Source of the DNA: Patescibacteria group bacterium
GTDB taxonomy: Bacteria; Patescibacteria; UBA1384; JAMDBS01
DNA: 11,490 bases
Direction of reading: 5' to 3'
Assembly (NCBI GenBank): GCA_023487325.1
Contig: JAMDBS010000120.1
Location: 1-11,490 of the forward strand
Numbering within the stretch: position 1 is the stretch's first letter; the number at the start of each line of letters is the position of its first letter. Below, piece by piece: positions 1 to 6,268 of the stretch. Under the pieces are notes generated by a model. It saw nothing but the letters and a program-made list of their open reading frames with translations, ran no database searches and was not told the DNA's origin. A program made the position numbers and the translations under genes.

Positions 1-1
1 A

Positions 2-691
2 AACCAGTGCCGCAATCAATCGTTATGGGTAGTTAACACCGGTAAAGGTGAAAAAACGGAATTAATTAATAACTTTGCCTCATCGGTGCCGCCAGCTATT
101 AGCGGCGATGGGAAAAAAGTGGCTTATACGGTTTTTTCTAATGCAGAACGGGACTACGGATTTACTTTATTAGTAAGTGCAATCGACGGATTAAATAAAG
201 TCAAGCTCGATAATGATGGGTTTAGTATTTCTTGCCTAGCTTTTTCTCCTAACAACGATTATGTTGCCTACACCAAAAGTACTGATAATAGTAAGGTAAG
301 ATCAGCTATTTATAAAAGCAAAGTCGATGGAACAGAAGTTAAAGAAATTTACCAAACAGGTGAAAAAGAAATAATATATTCTCTAGATTGGACTAATGAT
401 CAGATAGCTTTTTCCAAAGGTCCGACTGGCAATAATAATCTTAACAAATCAGAAATTTATACCATAACAGACGATGGAAAAAATTTAAAACAGATAACTA
501 ACAATGACTACCACGAGAATTTTATTAATTTTTCTGCTGACGGTAAAAATATTGCCTACTTAGCAATAACTTATGAAGATAATCCCCAGACTGCCGCTAA
601 ATCAGGCGAGATTCATATCTATAGTCTGGAAGATAAAAAAGATAATAATTTAAATCAGCAAACAGATAGAATAATTGGCTGGATTCCTTAA
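2..691 (+). CDS. TolB/PD40-like beta-propeller protein (5' end cut by window)
   Basis: The open frame runs from the window edge with no stop, so the gene is partial and 229 residues are visible. An in-frame GTG at 86 is not a credible start because coding similarity continues upstream of it. At least four blades carry the PD40/WD40-like signature (small-polar-Asp-Gly-Lys-x-hydrophobic-Ala-Tyr): PAISGDGKKVAYT, LAFSPNNDYVAYT, a degenerate LDWTNDQIAFSKG and INFSADGKNIAYLA. Such repeats build TolB-type propellers, usually extracytoplasmic and protein-binding. Any signal peptide, anchor or fused domain would lie upstream and cannot be seen. The stop is 6 bases before map, so co-transcription with the ribosomal operon is possible. 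It could be a stand-alone TolB-like protein or the C-terminal propeller of a larger membrane protein. The fold is fairly sure; the function is unknown. Confidence 0.75.
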   Translation, partial: NQCRNQSLWVVNTGKGEKTELINNFASSVPPAISGDGKKVAYTVFSNAERDYGFTLLVSAIDGLNKVKLDNDGFSISCLAFSPNNDYVAYTKSTDNSKVRSAIYKSKVDGTEVKEIYQTGEKEIIYSLDWTNDQIAFSKGPTGNNNLNKSEIYTITDDGKNLKQITNNDYHENFINFSADGKNIAYLAITYEDNPQTAAKSGEIHIYSLEDKKDNNLNQQTDRIIGWIP

Positions 692-697
692 AACGAT

Positions 698-1459
698 ATG
701 ACACAGATTAAAACTCCACAAGAAATCAAAATAATGGCTCAAGGCGGCAAAATACTGGCTAAGGTTTTAGACGAATTAAAACACGAGCTAAAACCTGGCG
801 TTACTACCGCATCAATAAATGAAAAAGCCGAAAAATTAATTCGAAGCTATGGCGCCAAGCCGGCTTTTAAAGGTTTTGAAGGCTATCCTTATGCTACTTG
901 CATATCTATTAATGAAGAAATTGTTCACGGTTTACCGTCCAGTCGAGTAATAAAGCCTGGCGATGTTGTTTCAGTTGACTGTGGAGTTTTATTCGGCGGA
1001 TATAACAGCGACGCCGCATTTACAGTGTCAATAGGTAAGGTTAAGCCCGAGATTGAGAGACTAATTACCACAACTCAAGATACCTTAGATCTTGCCATCT
1101 TTTTAATTAAAAACGGCGCTTCATTAAGATCAATACAGAAGAAAATGCAAGATTTTGTTCATCATGCCGGATTTACCATCATAAGAGAATTGACTGGACA
1201 CGGGATTGGCAAAAAACTCCAAGAAGAGCCGGTAATCGCAAATTATCCTTATGGGGCCAAAGATATAATCTTAAAAACTGGTATGACATTTTGCGTTGAA
1301 CCAATGCTATCATGCGGAGATTGGCGCATTAAATGCACAGACCGCGATTGGGCAATCGAAACCGCCGATAAAAGTATGTCCGCGCATTTCGAACATACTT
1401 TGACAGTAACCCAATTTGGTTGTCGGGTTTTAACAGCCCTTGACGAAAAATATTATTAA
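698..1459 (+). CDS. map: Methionine aminopeptidase, type I
   Basis: This metalloenzyme removes the initiator Met from nascent proteins at the ribosome. The 253 residues match the usual length of type I bacterial enzymes. The substrate-pocket His77 (EEIVHGLP) and all five metal ligands are visible: Asp94 (VSVDCG), Asp105 (YNSDAA), His168 (TGHGIG), Glu201 (TFCVEP) and Glu232 (AHFEHT). One oddity is that the second active-site His, usually in a G-x-x-x-HEEP context (His178 in E. coli), is Gln175 here (KKLQEEP). No Shine-Dalgarno stands before the ATG, which follows the upstream stop by 6 bases. The position just before infA and rpmJ is the classic one for map at the end of the spc operon. Confidence 0.97.
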   Translation: MTQIKTPQEIKIMAQGGKILAKVLDELKHELKPGVTTASINEKAEKLIRSYGAKPAFKGFEGYPYATCISINEEIVHGLPSSRVIKPGDVVSVDCGVLFGGYNSDAAFTVSIGKVKPEIERLITTTQDTLDLAIFLIKNGASLRSIQKKMQDFVHHAGFTIIRELTGHGIGKKLQEEPVIANYPYGAKDIILKTGMTFCVEPMLSCGDWRIKCTDRDWAIETADKSMSAHFEHTLTVTQFGCRVLTALDEKYY

Positions 1460-1486
1460 TGTTATTATTAATATTGAATTTAATTT

Positions 1487-1702
1487 ATGGTTAATAAAGA
1501 TATTATTGAGGCAAAGGGTACGGTTGTAGAAGCATTGCCCAATGCTTTTTTTAAAGTTGAAATTGAAAACGGCCACACGATTTTAGGCCATATTTCGGGA
1601 AAAATTAGAATGAATTCTATTAAGATTCTGCCTGGCGATAATGTGCTTGTAGAAATGTCGCCTTATGATTTAACTAAGGGCAGAATAACAAGAAGGCTGT
1701 AA
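1487..1702 (+). CDS. infA: Translation initiation factor IF-1
   Basis: The product is 71 residues, the standard IF-1 size, and forms a single OB-fold (S1-like) domain that sits in the A site of the 30S subunit during initiation. Diagnostic stretches are [28 protein letters not shown] and the C-terminal [13 protein letters not shown], which align directly with E. coli IF-1. No Shine-Dalgarno is seen in the 27-base A/T-only-like gap after map, so initiation may depend on an unstructured leader or on coupling. The stop is separated from the rpmJ ATG by a single base. Confidence 0.98.
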   Translation: MVNKDIIEAKGTVVEALPNAFFKVEIENGHTILGHISGKIRMNSIKILPGDNVLVEMSPYDLTKGRITRRL

Positions 1703-1703
1703 T

Positions 1704-1817
1704 ATGAAAGTTCGTCCATCAGTTAAAAAAATTTGTCAAAAATGCAAAGTAATCCGCAGAAAACGCGTTATTCGCGTTATTTGTCAAAATCCGCGTCACA
1801 AACAAAGACAGGGTTAG
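1704..1817 (+). CDS. rpmJ: 50S ribosomal protein L36
   Basis: This is a 37-residue gene read directly from the sequence, beginning [15 protein letters not shown] and ending RHKQRQG, which is nearly the L36 consensus. It is the zinc-binding (C+) form, with ligands Cys11, Cys14, Cys27 and His32 in C-x2-C-x12-C-x4-H spacing. L36 is a small zinc-ribbon protein of the large subunit. An AGAAGG Shine-Dalgarno-like run lies inside the end of infA (1691-1696), 7 bases before the ATG, which suggests coupled translation. The stop is TAG. The infA-rpmJ-rpsM order is standard. Confidence 0.98.
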   Translation: MKVRPSVKKICQKCKVIRRKRVIRVICQNPRHKQRQG

Positions 1818-1833
1818 TCCACATTAGACCAAT

Positions 1834-1838
1834 AGGAG
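1834..1838 (+). promoter_or_regulatory. Shine-Dalgarno of rpsM (decides the start)
   Basis: AGGAG lies 5 bases before the ATG at 1844. It fixes the rpsM start at [10 protein letters not shown] and rules out a longer reading from a TTG at 1733, which would lie entirely within rpmJ. Confidence 0.85.
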
Positions 1839-1843
1839 AACAT

Positions 1844-2230
1844 ATGGCTCGTATAGCAGGAATCAATATACCAGATAATAAACGAATTGAAATTGCGCTG
1901 ACATATATTTTTGGCATTGGGAATAAATCAGCAAAAGATATTATCAAAACTGCTCAAATTAATGTCGACAAAAGAACTAAAGATTTAACCACCGAAGAAA
2001 TAGATCGCATTAGAAATATAATTGAAAAAAATTATAAAATTGAAGGCGATTTAAAGATGGTTATTAACCAAAATATTAAGCGATTAAAAGAAGTCGGAAC
2101 CTACCGCGGTCTGCGTCACAGCAAGAATTTACCAGTTCGAGGCCAAAGAACCAAAACAAACGCCAGAACCAAAAGAGGAAAACGTATATGTGTCGGTTCG
2201 GGTCGTAAAGCAGCGGCAGAAAAAACATAA
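1844..2230 (+). CDS. rpsM: 30S ribosomal protein S13
   Basis: The product is 128 residues, near the usual 115-125. S13 sits in the head of the 30S subunit, contacts 23S rRNA and L5 in inter-subunit bridges, and its basic tail reaches toward P-site tRNA. Visible hallmarks are the start [20 protein letters not shown], the helix-two-turns-helix region [11 protein letters not shown], and the near-universal GTYRGLRH and [17 protein letters not shown]. The start is chosen from the Shine-Dalgarno and from family conservation. The gap from the rpmJ stop is 26 bases. Confidence 0.98.
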   Translation: MARIAGINIPDNKRIEIALTYIFGIGNKSAKDIIKTAQINVDKRTKDLTTEEIDRIRNIIEKNYKIEGDLKMVINQNIKRLKEVGTYRGLRHSKNLPVRGQRTKTNARTKRGKRICVGSGRKAAAEKT

Positions 2231-2258
2231 AATTTATTGATATTTAGGAGTAATTAAT

Positions 2259-2657
2259 ATGGCTCAGGTAGTTAAAAAAACAATGGCGCGTAAAAAAAAG
2301 ACTGTATCCAATGTCGCAAATGGTCGGATTTACATCCAATCTACTTTTAATAACACTATTGTGACAATTACTGATTCAACCGGTAAGGCATTGGCTTCAT
2401 CTAGCGCTGGCAGCTTAGGTTTTAAAGGCGCGCGAAAAGCTACACCATATGCGGCACAAATAGCTACTAAAACAGCTTTGGACAAATCTAAAGCATTTGG
2501 CTTGCAAAGTGTAGAAATATTTGTCAGTGGTGTCGGTCAAGGCAGAGAACAGGCTATTCGATCATTACAAGGAACCGATATTGCGGTAACCGCTATTAAA
2601 GATGTAACGCCCTTGCCACATAATGGCTGCCGACCAAAGAAAAACAGAAGGGTTTAA
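2259..2657 (+). CDS. rpsK: 30S ribosomal protein S11
   Basis: The product is 132 residues. S11 lies on the platform of the 30S subunit near the mRNA exit and helps select correct tRNA. Family signatures are [53 protein letters not shown] and the C-terminal [22 protein letters not shown] at 2246-2250, 8 bases before the ATG at 2259, supports this start over the internal Met9 (2283). The short N-terminal stretch is lysine-rich, as is usual. It lies between rpsM and rpsD in the normal alpha-operon order. Confidence 0.98.
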   Translation: MAQVVKKTMARKKKTVSNVANGRIYIQSTFNNTIVTITDSTGKALASSSAGSLGFKGARKATPYAAQIATKTALDKSKAFGLQSVEIFVSGVGQGREQAIRSLQGTDIAVTAIKDVTPLPHNGCRPKKNRRV

Positions 2658-2674
2658 TTATATTTAGGAATTTT

Positions 2675-3268
2675 ATGAAACAACCTGTGTGTAGAAAATG
2701 CAGACGCGAAGGACTTAAATTATTTTTAAAAGGCGAAAGATGTTTTAGTGCTAAATGCGCCTTTATCAGAAGATCATATTCTCCCGGCACTCAAGGCCAG
2801 GGTAAATTTTCTAAATTATCGGAATATGGCAAGCAGCTACGAGAAAAACAAAAAACCAAAAGAATTTATGGCGTGCGCGAAGCGCAATTTGTAAATTATT
2901 TTTCCAAAGCGTCAAAAAACAAACAGGCAACAGGCGATGCCTTAATTCAACTGTTGGAAAAACGTCTAGACAACGCGGTCTATAAACTTGGTTTTACATC
3001 TTCGCTTCGTCAAGCAAGACAGAATGTTTCTCACGGGCTCTATTTGGTTAATGGTAAAAAAATTAACATCCCATCATACTCGCTAGGTGTAAAAGACATT
3101 GTTGAGCCTCGCCAAAAAGATAATTTCAAATTAATAAAAACCGATGTACCCGCCTGGCTTAAGCTCGACAACAAAAAAATTAAAGGCGAAGTAGTTAGTG
3201 AGCCGGAAAAAGATAGCTTTCCTAAAGATATAAACGCCGATTTAATAGTAGAATTCTATAGCAGATAA
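2675..3268 (+). CDS. rpsD: 30S ribosomal protein S4, zinc-binding form
   Basis: The product is 197 residues. S4 is a primary 16S rRNA binder that nucleates 30S assembly. The N-terminus has four cysteines, Cys6, Cys9, Cys23 and Cys28, in C-x2-C-x13-C-x4-C spacing, the zinc-binding pattern of Thermus-type S4. The S4 RNA-binding domain is clear at about residues 93-155 (EKRLDNAVYKLGFTSSLRQA, then VNGKKINIPSYSLGVKD). The C-terminus ends in DLIVEFYSR, as in the family. AGGA at 2666-2669 precedes the ATG by 5 bases. In E. coli S4 represses its own operon; no such RNA site could be recognised here. Confidence 0.97.
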   Translation: MKQPVCRKCRREGLKLFLKGERCFSAKCAFIRRSYSPGTQGQGKFSKLSEYGKQLREKQKTKRIYGVREAQFVNYFSKASKNKQATGDALIQLLEKRLDNAVYKLGFTSSLRQARQNVSHGLYLVNGKKINIPSYSLGVKDIVEPRQKDNFKLIKTDVPAWLKLDNKKIKGEVVSEPEKDSFPKDINADLIVEFYSR

Positions 3269-3285
3269 ATATAAATATTAATAAT

Positions 3286-3290
3286 GGAGG
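3286..3290 (+). promoter_or_regulatory. Strong Shine-Dalgarno of rpoA
   Basis: GGAGG lies 7 bases before the rpoA ATG at 3298. It is the best match to the anti-Shine-Dalgarno in the ribosomal cluster and fixes the rpoA start. Confidence 0.8.
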
Positions 3291-3297
3291 CAATAAA

Positions 3298-4095
3298 ATG
3301 TCTTTTATTTTGCCAGAAACAGAATTAATGAAAATAAAAAATGAATCTAAAGAACCATTTAAGGCTACTTTTATATTTGAACCATTAGCGCCCGGATATG
3401 GTCTTACTCTTGGTCACGCCTTAAGACGGGTATTGCTTTCTTCGTTATCGGGTGCCGCGATCTACAATGTAAAAATAGAAGGCGTAACCCACGAGTTTAG
3501 TACCCTAAAGAATGTAAAAGAGGACGTAATTGAAATAATTTTAAATTTAAAAAGTTTACGTGTTAAGCTTATTGGCGACGAATCGGCAGTACTAAAATTA
3601 AGCAAAAAAGGCCCGGGTGTAGTAACTGCCAGCGATTTTAGTAAAAATAGTCAGGTAGAAATTATCGATCCGACTCATCACATTGCAACATTAGATAAAA
3701 AAGGCAACCTAAATATCGAAGTTACTATCAAAAAAGGCACAGGATATGAACCGGTAGAAGCCCGAAAAGACGAAAAATTGCCTTTAGGCACTATCGCTTT
3801 AGATTCAATCTTTACGCCTATAAAAAGAATTCATTACAGCGTTGAAAACACCCGCGTTGGCGACAGAACAGATTTTGACAAGCTTACTTTAAATATCACC
3901 ACTGATGGTTCTATTGAACCAGATATAGCATTAAAAAACGCTTGTCAAATCTTGTTAGATCATTTTAATATAATATTTAGTGCAGAATTTAAGCCAGCAG
4001 TTAAGGCAAAAGCCGCTAAAAAAGTTAAAACTGCCAAACCAACGCTTAAAAAAGAAAGAGCACCTAAAAAAGTTAAAAAAGCAAAAAAGAAATAA
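3298..4095 (+). CDS. rpoA: RNA polymerase alpha subunit lacking the C-terminal domain
   Basis: Alpha dimerises to start RNA polymerase assembly and holds beta and beta'. The 265 residues compare with about 310-330 in most bacteria. The N-terminal domain is complete, at about residues 1-231: FEPLAPGYGLTLGHALRRVL with the conserved Arg43/Arg44, GVTHEFSTLKNVKEDVIEI, and a final dimerisation helix in LKNACQILLDHFNIIFSAEF. The alpha-CTD that normally follows (helix-hairpin-helix fold, contacts UP elements and activators) is absent. Residues 232-265 are instead a low-complexity tail with 16 lysines in 34 residues and two copies of KKVKxAK. Only 29 bases separate its stop from rplQ, so no split CTD is hidden downstream. 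The assignment is certain; the meaning of the tail is inference. Confidence 0.97.
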   Translation: MSFILPETELMKIKNESKEPFKATFIFEPLAPGYGLTLGHALRRVLLSSLSGAAIYNVKIEGVTHEFSTLKNVKEDVIEIILNLKSLRVKLIGDESAVLKLSKKGPGVVTASDFSKNSQVEIIDPTHHIATLDKKGNLNIEVTIKKGTGYEPVEARKDEKLPLGTIALDSIFTPIKRIHYSVENTRVGDRTDFDKLTLNITTDGSIEPDIALKNACQILLDHFNIIFSAEFKPAVKAKAAKKVKTAKPTLKKERAPKKVKKAKKK

Positions 4096-4124
4096 TTAAA
4101 TCATAAATCACAGGAATAATTGCT

Positions 4125-4562
4125 ATGAAACGCAAGTTCGGAAGAAAAAAAGATCACCGAGAGTCCATGATGGCTAATTTAGTCACTTCATTGGTTTTAT
4201 ATGAAAAAGTAAAAACAACCAAACCAAAAGCTAAAGAGACAGTTTCTATTATTGATAAATTAATAACTATGGCTAAAGACGGAACATTAGCTAGCAGACG
4301 CTATTTAATTAGTTTTTTGAAAGACAAAAACGCTGCCAAAAAAATATATGAGTCTTTTGTGCCGAGATTTAAAAAAAGAAATAGCGGCTATACCAAAATT
4401 TATAAATTAGGCCATAGGGTAGGAGATGGCGCGCCAATGGTAATAATTCGTTTTGTTGAAGAGAGTACGCCCGCCGTAGAATCAGAAGCAACCAAGTCAT
4501 CAAGCACAGAAACTAATTTAAAATCAACCATAGATACTAATAATATTTGGCTGAAGAAATAA
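4125..4562 (+). CDS. rplQ: 50S ribosomal protein L17 with C-terminal extension
   Basis: L17 lies near the peptide exit tunnel of the 50S subunit. The core spans residues 1 to about 110: KFGRKKDHRESMMANLVTSL, EKVKTTKPKAKETVSIIDKL, then NSGYTKIYKLGHRVGDGAPM and VIIRFVE. The total of 145 residues exceeds the usual 115-127 because of a Ser/Thr/Glu-rich tail after residue 111. The N-terminus is a few residues shorter than the common MRHRK-type start, and an in-frame TAA at 4104 excludes a longer form. AGGA at 4112-4115 is 9 bases before the ATG. It follows rpoA in the standard order. Confidence 0.96.
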   Translation: MKRKFGRKKDHRESMMANLVTSLVLYEKVKTTKPKAKETVSIIDKLITMAKDGTLASRRYLISFLKDKNAAKKIYESFVPRFKKRNSGYTKIYKLGHRVGDGAPMVIIRFVEESTPAVESEATKSSSTETNLKSTIDTNNIWLKK

Positions 4563-4572
4563 TTGAGGCCCT

Positions 4573-4953
4573 ATGAAAAGCAATCAGCAAGAAATTACTT
4601 TAGATGCAACAAATCAAATTTTAGGAAAATTGGCAACTAAAATTGCCGATATTTTGCGTGGCAAAGACAAAGCTAGCTTTCAGCCAAATATTATTAGTAA
4701 TGTTAAGGTAATAGTTATAAATCCTGACAAAATAAAGGTTACCGGCAACAAGATGTCAGATAAGATCTATTATCATCACACTACCTGGCCAGGCGGTTTA
4801 AAAAGTGTTGCCCTAAAGGATTTAATGATAAAAAACCCCGGCGAGGTTATTATTCATGCTGTCTCGGGTATGTTGCCCAAAAATAAATTACGAAAGATAT
4901 GGCTTAGAAATTTAATTATTAAAAAAAATGAACCGCAAAATAACGCTAATTAA
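4573..4953 (+). CDS. rplM: 50S ribosomal protein L13
   Basis: The product is 126 residues, shorter than the roughly 142 of E. coli; both the N-terminal lead-in and the C-terminal tail are trimmed. L13 is an early 23S rRNA binder needed for 50S assembly. Conserved stretches are LDATNQILGKLATKIADILR, INPDKIKVTGNK, KIYYHHTTWPGG and the family signature SGMLPKNKLRK. A GAGG at 4565-4568 precedes the ATG by 4 bases. rplQ ends 10 bases upstream and rpsI starts 8 bases after the stop, so it is translated within the same operon. Confidence 0.96.
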   Translation: MKSNQQEITLDATNQILGKLATKIADILRGKDKASFQPNIISNVKVIVINPDKIKVTGNKMSDKIYYHHTTWPGGLKSVALKDLMIKNPGEVIIHAVSGMLPKNKLRKIWLRNLIIKKNEPQNNAN

Positions 4954-4961
4954 GGAAAAAA

Positions 4962-5378
4962 ATGCCTACTACTATTAAAAAAGTTGTCAAAAAAACGGAA
5001 AAGAAAAATCAATACTACGAAGGCCTTGGCCGCCGCAAACGCGCTATTGCCCGTGTGCGTATTCATAGCAATGGTCATAATTTATTTAAAATCAATGATA
5101 AAGACATCCCTCAAGTAGATGCGGAATTAATTGAAATATTAAATATGGCTGGATTAAACAATAAATTTAATATTACTGTTAAAGTTAATGGCGGGGGAAT
5201 AGACGGTCAAAAAGGCGCTATCAAGCTTGGTCTAGCCCGCGCGCTAGTAGTATATGACGAAAAATTGCGTCCTACTTTCCGCAAAACTGGCTTTTTAACC
5301 CGTGATCCACGCGAAAAAGAACGTAAAAAACCCGGTCTTCGTCGTGCCCGTCGCGCTCCTCAATGGGCAAAGCGTTAA
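4962..5378 (+). CDS. rpsI: 30S ribosomal protein S9
   Basis: The product is 138 residues with a lysine-rich N-terminal lead of about 17 residues. S9 is in the head of the 30S subunit; its C-terminal arm touches the anticodon stem of P-site tRNA. Visible hallmarks are YYEGLGRRKRAIARVRI, VNGGGIDGQKGAIKLGLARA and RKTGFLTRDPREKERKKPG. The C-terminus is PQWAKR: the terminal Lys-Arg is kept, while the usual Ser of the S-K-R end is Ala. The Shine-Dalgarno AAGGA (4952-4956) overlaps the rplM stop, indicating translational coupling. It is the last gene before the terminator. Confidence 0.98.
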   Translation: MPTTIKKVVKKTEKKNQYYEGLGRRKRAIARVRIHSNGHNLFKINDKDIPQVDAELIEILNMAGLNNKFNITVKVNGGGIDGQKGAIKLGLARALVVYDEKLRPTFRKTGFLTRDPREKERKKPGLRRARRAPQWAKR

Positions 5379-5411
5379 CAGATATAGTTATGTATTATTG
5401 ATAATATACTC

Positions 5412-5444
5412 AAAAACTCCGAATATATTCGGAGTTTTTGTTTT
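5412..5444 (+). terminator. Rho-independent terminator of the ribosomal operon
   Basis: A perfect inverted repeat has arms AAAAACTCCGAA (5412-5423) and TTCGGAGTTTTT (5428-5439) with a TATA loop. The right arm runs on into a T-rich tract ending at 5444. It starts 33 bases after the rpsI stop, where an operon end is expected. The A-run on the left arm could make it work in both directions, although no gene converges on it. Confidence 0.93.
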
Positions 5445-5495
5445 ATCTGGCTTTTACGCTTTACAATTCAGGTATCCCATTTAGTGCGCTATAGC

Positions 5496-5524
5496 TTGTT
5501 AAAATGCGGGATTTATTGTATTCT
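5496..5524 (+). promoter_or_regulatory. Candidate promoter of the rbfA operon
   Basis: TTGTTA (5496-5501) and TATTCT (5519-5524) are separated by 17 bases, each matching four of six sigma-70 consensus positions. The spot, just after a terminator and just before rbfA, is where a promoter is needed. Transcription would start near 5531, almost at the ATG at 5534, so the message would be nearly leaderless. In AT-rich DNA matches of this quality arise by chance, so confidence is moderate. Confidence 0.4.
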
Positions 5525-5533
5525 AGAAATAAG

Positions 5534-5884
5534 ATGAAAGTAAGACAAGTAAAACTAAGCAAGCTTTTGCAAGAAGAAATAGCTGTTTTTTTGCAAAAAG
5601 AATTTTCTACGCAGCTAGGTATTCTCACCGTTTGTTTTGTAAATCTCACTGACGATTTAAAACATGCAAATATTTATATAAGCTCGCTTTCTGCGCAAAA
5701 CCTAGAAGAAAAAAAGAAATTAATAAATTCTTTACAAAAAAAAGCCTTCCAATTTCAGCGTGAGTTTGCTAAAAAGCACAATATCAAGTTTATACCGCAA
5801 ATTACGTTTATTTATGACGAAGGAAAAGAAAAAGCCGATAGGGTAGAGGAATTGCTGAAAAAAATAAATCAAGAAAGACATTGA
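5534..5884 (+). CDS. rbfA: Ribosome-binding factor A
   Basis: RbfA binds immature 30S subunits and helps 16S rRNA 5'-end maturation, including in the cold. From the ATG at 5534 the protein has 116 residues, forming a KH-like single domain: helix 1 RQVKLSKLLQEEIAVFLQKE, strand LGILTVCFVNLTDDLKHANI, helix EEKKKLINSLQKKAFQFQRE, and the closing strand and helix IPQITFIYDEGKEKADRVEE. An ATG at 5504 would add ten residues (MRDLLYSRNK) unlike the family start and would lie inside the candidate promoter, so 5534 is preferred. Neither start has a Shine-Dalgarno. The stop is TGA, the only one in the window. The next gene starts 2 bases later. Confidence 0.9.
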   Translation: MKVRQVKLSKLLQEEIAVFLQKEFSTQLGILTVCFVNLTDDLKHANIYISSLSAQNLEEKKKLINSLQKKAFQFQREFAKKHNIKFIPQITFIYDEGKEKADRVEELLKKINQERH

Positions 5885-5886
5885 AT

Positions 5887-6264
5887 ATGCCATTGAAAAA
5901 ACACTTGTTTGCAATTTTTACATCAACACTCTTATCTTTAGGCATTTGGCTAGCGATATTATTTAACACCGACCCAAATAGCACCGATTTAATAACGCGT
6001 TGTTCTTTTTTTGCCAGCTTATTTGTGTTTGTAGCCGGATTATACACTTTTATAGGATTTTATTTACGAGTTTATTTTAGTAATCGCGAAATAATTTATA
6101 GCAATTTTCCTATTGCTTTAAGACAATCCATACTTTTATCGCTAGTAATAGTCGGTTTATTAGTCTTCCAGGCCTTGCGAGTTTTAACAGTGTGGGTTGC
6201 CGTTATTTATATTTTAGCTATAATTTTAATCGAATTTTACTTTAAATCTAAAAAAACTAATTAA
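5887..6264 (+). CDS. Small four-helix membrane protein of unknown function
   Basis: I do not recognise a named function. From the ATG at 5887 the protein has 125 residues and four likely transmembrane helices, at about residues 6-26, 39-63, 77-97 and 100-119. The loop between helices 1 and 2 holds FNTDPNSTD, helix 2 ends in a GFYLRVYF stretch, and an amphipathic lead ALRQS precedes helix 3. The tail KSKKTN is positive, and the pattern suggests both ends are in the cytoplasm. I recall similar short polytopic proteins in Patescibacteria genomes, but cannot verify this here. The start is 2 bases after the rbfA stop and the stop is 4 bases before pheS, so it must be translated in this operon. A TTG at 5881 overlapping rbfA is a less likely start. 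Confidence 0.75.
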   Translation: MPLKKHLFAIFTSTLLSLGIWLAILFNTDPNSTDLITRCSFFASLFVFVAGLYTFIGFYLRVYFSNREIIYSNFPIALRQSILLSLVIVGLLVFQALRVLTVWVAVIYILAIILIEFYFKSKKTN

Positions 6265-6268
6265 ATAT

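Noticed and set aside
1733..1843. A TTG-started N-terminal extension of S13
   Set aside because: It is the out-of-frame reading of rpmJ; the Shine-Dalgarno and family alignment place the S13 start at 1844.
4017..4085. Repeated Lys codons in the rpoA tail as a remnant of a frameshifted CTD
   Set aside because: The frame is open to a clean TAA, and only 29 non-coding bases follow before rplQ, so there is no space for a decayed domain.
5460..5495. TTTACA (5460-5465) paired with TATAGC (5490-5495) as an alternative rbfA promoter
   Set aside because: The spacer would be 24 bases, too long for a sigma-70 promoter; the 17-base TTGTTA/TATTCT pair fits better.
5379..5533. Possible tRNA or small RNA gene in the largest gap
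   Set aside because: Apart from the terminator hairpin and the candidate promoter I see no cloverleaf or other stable structure.
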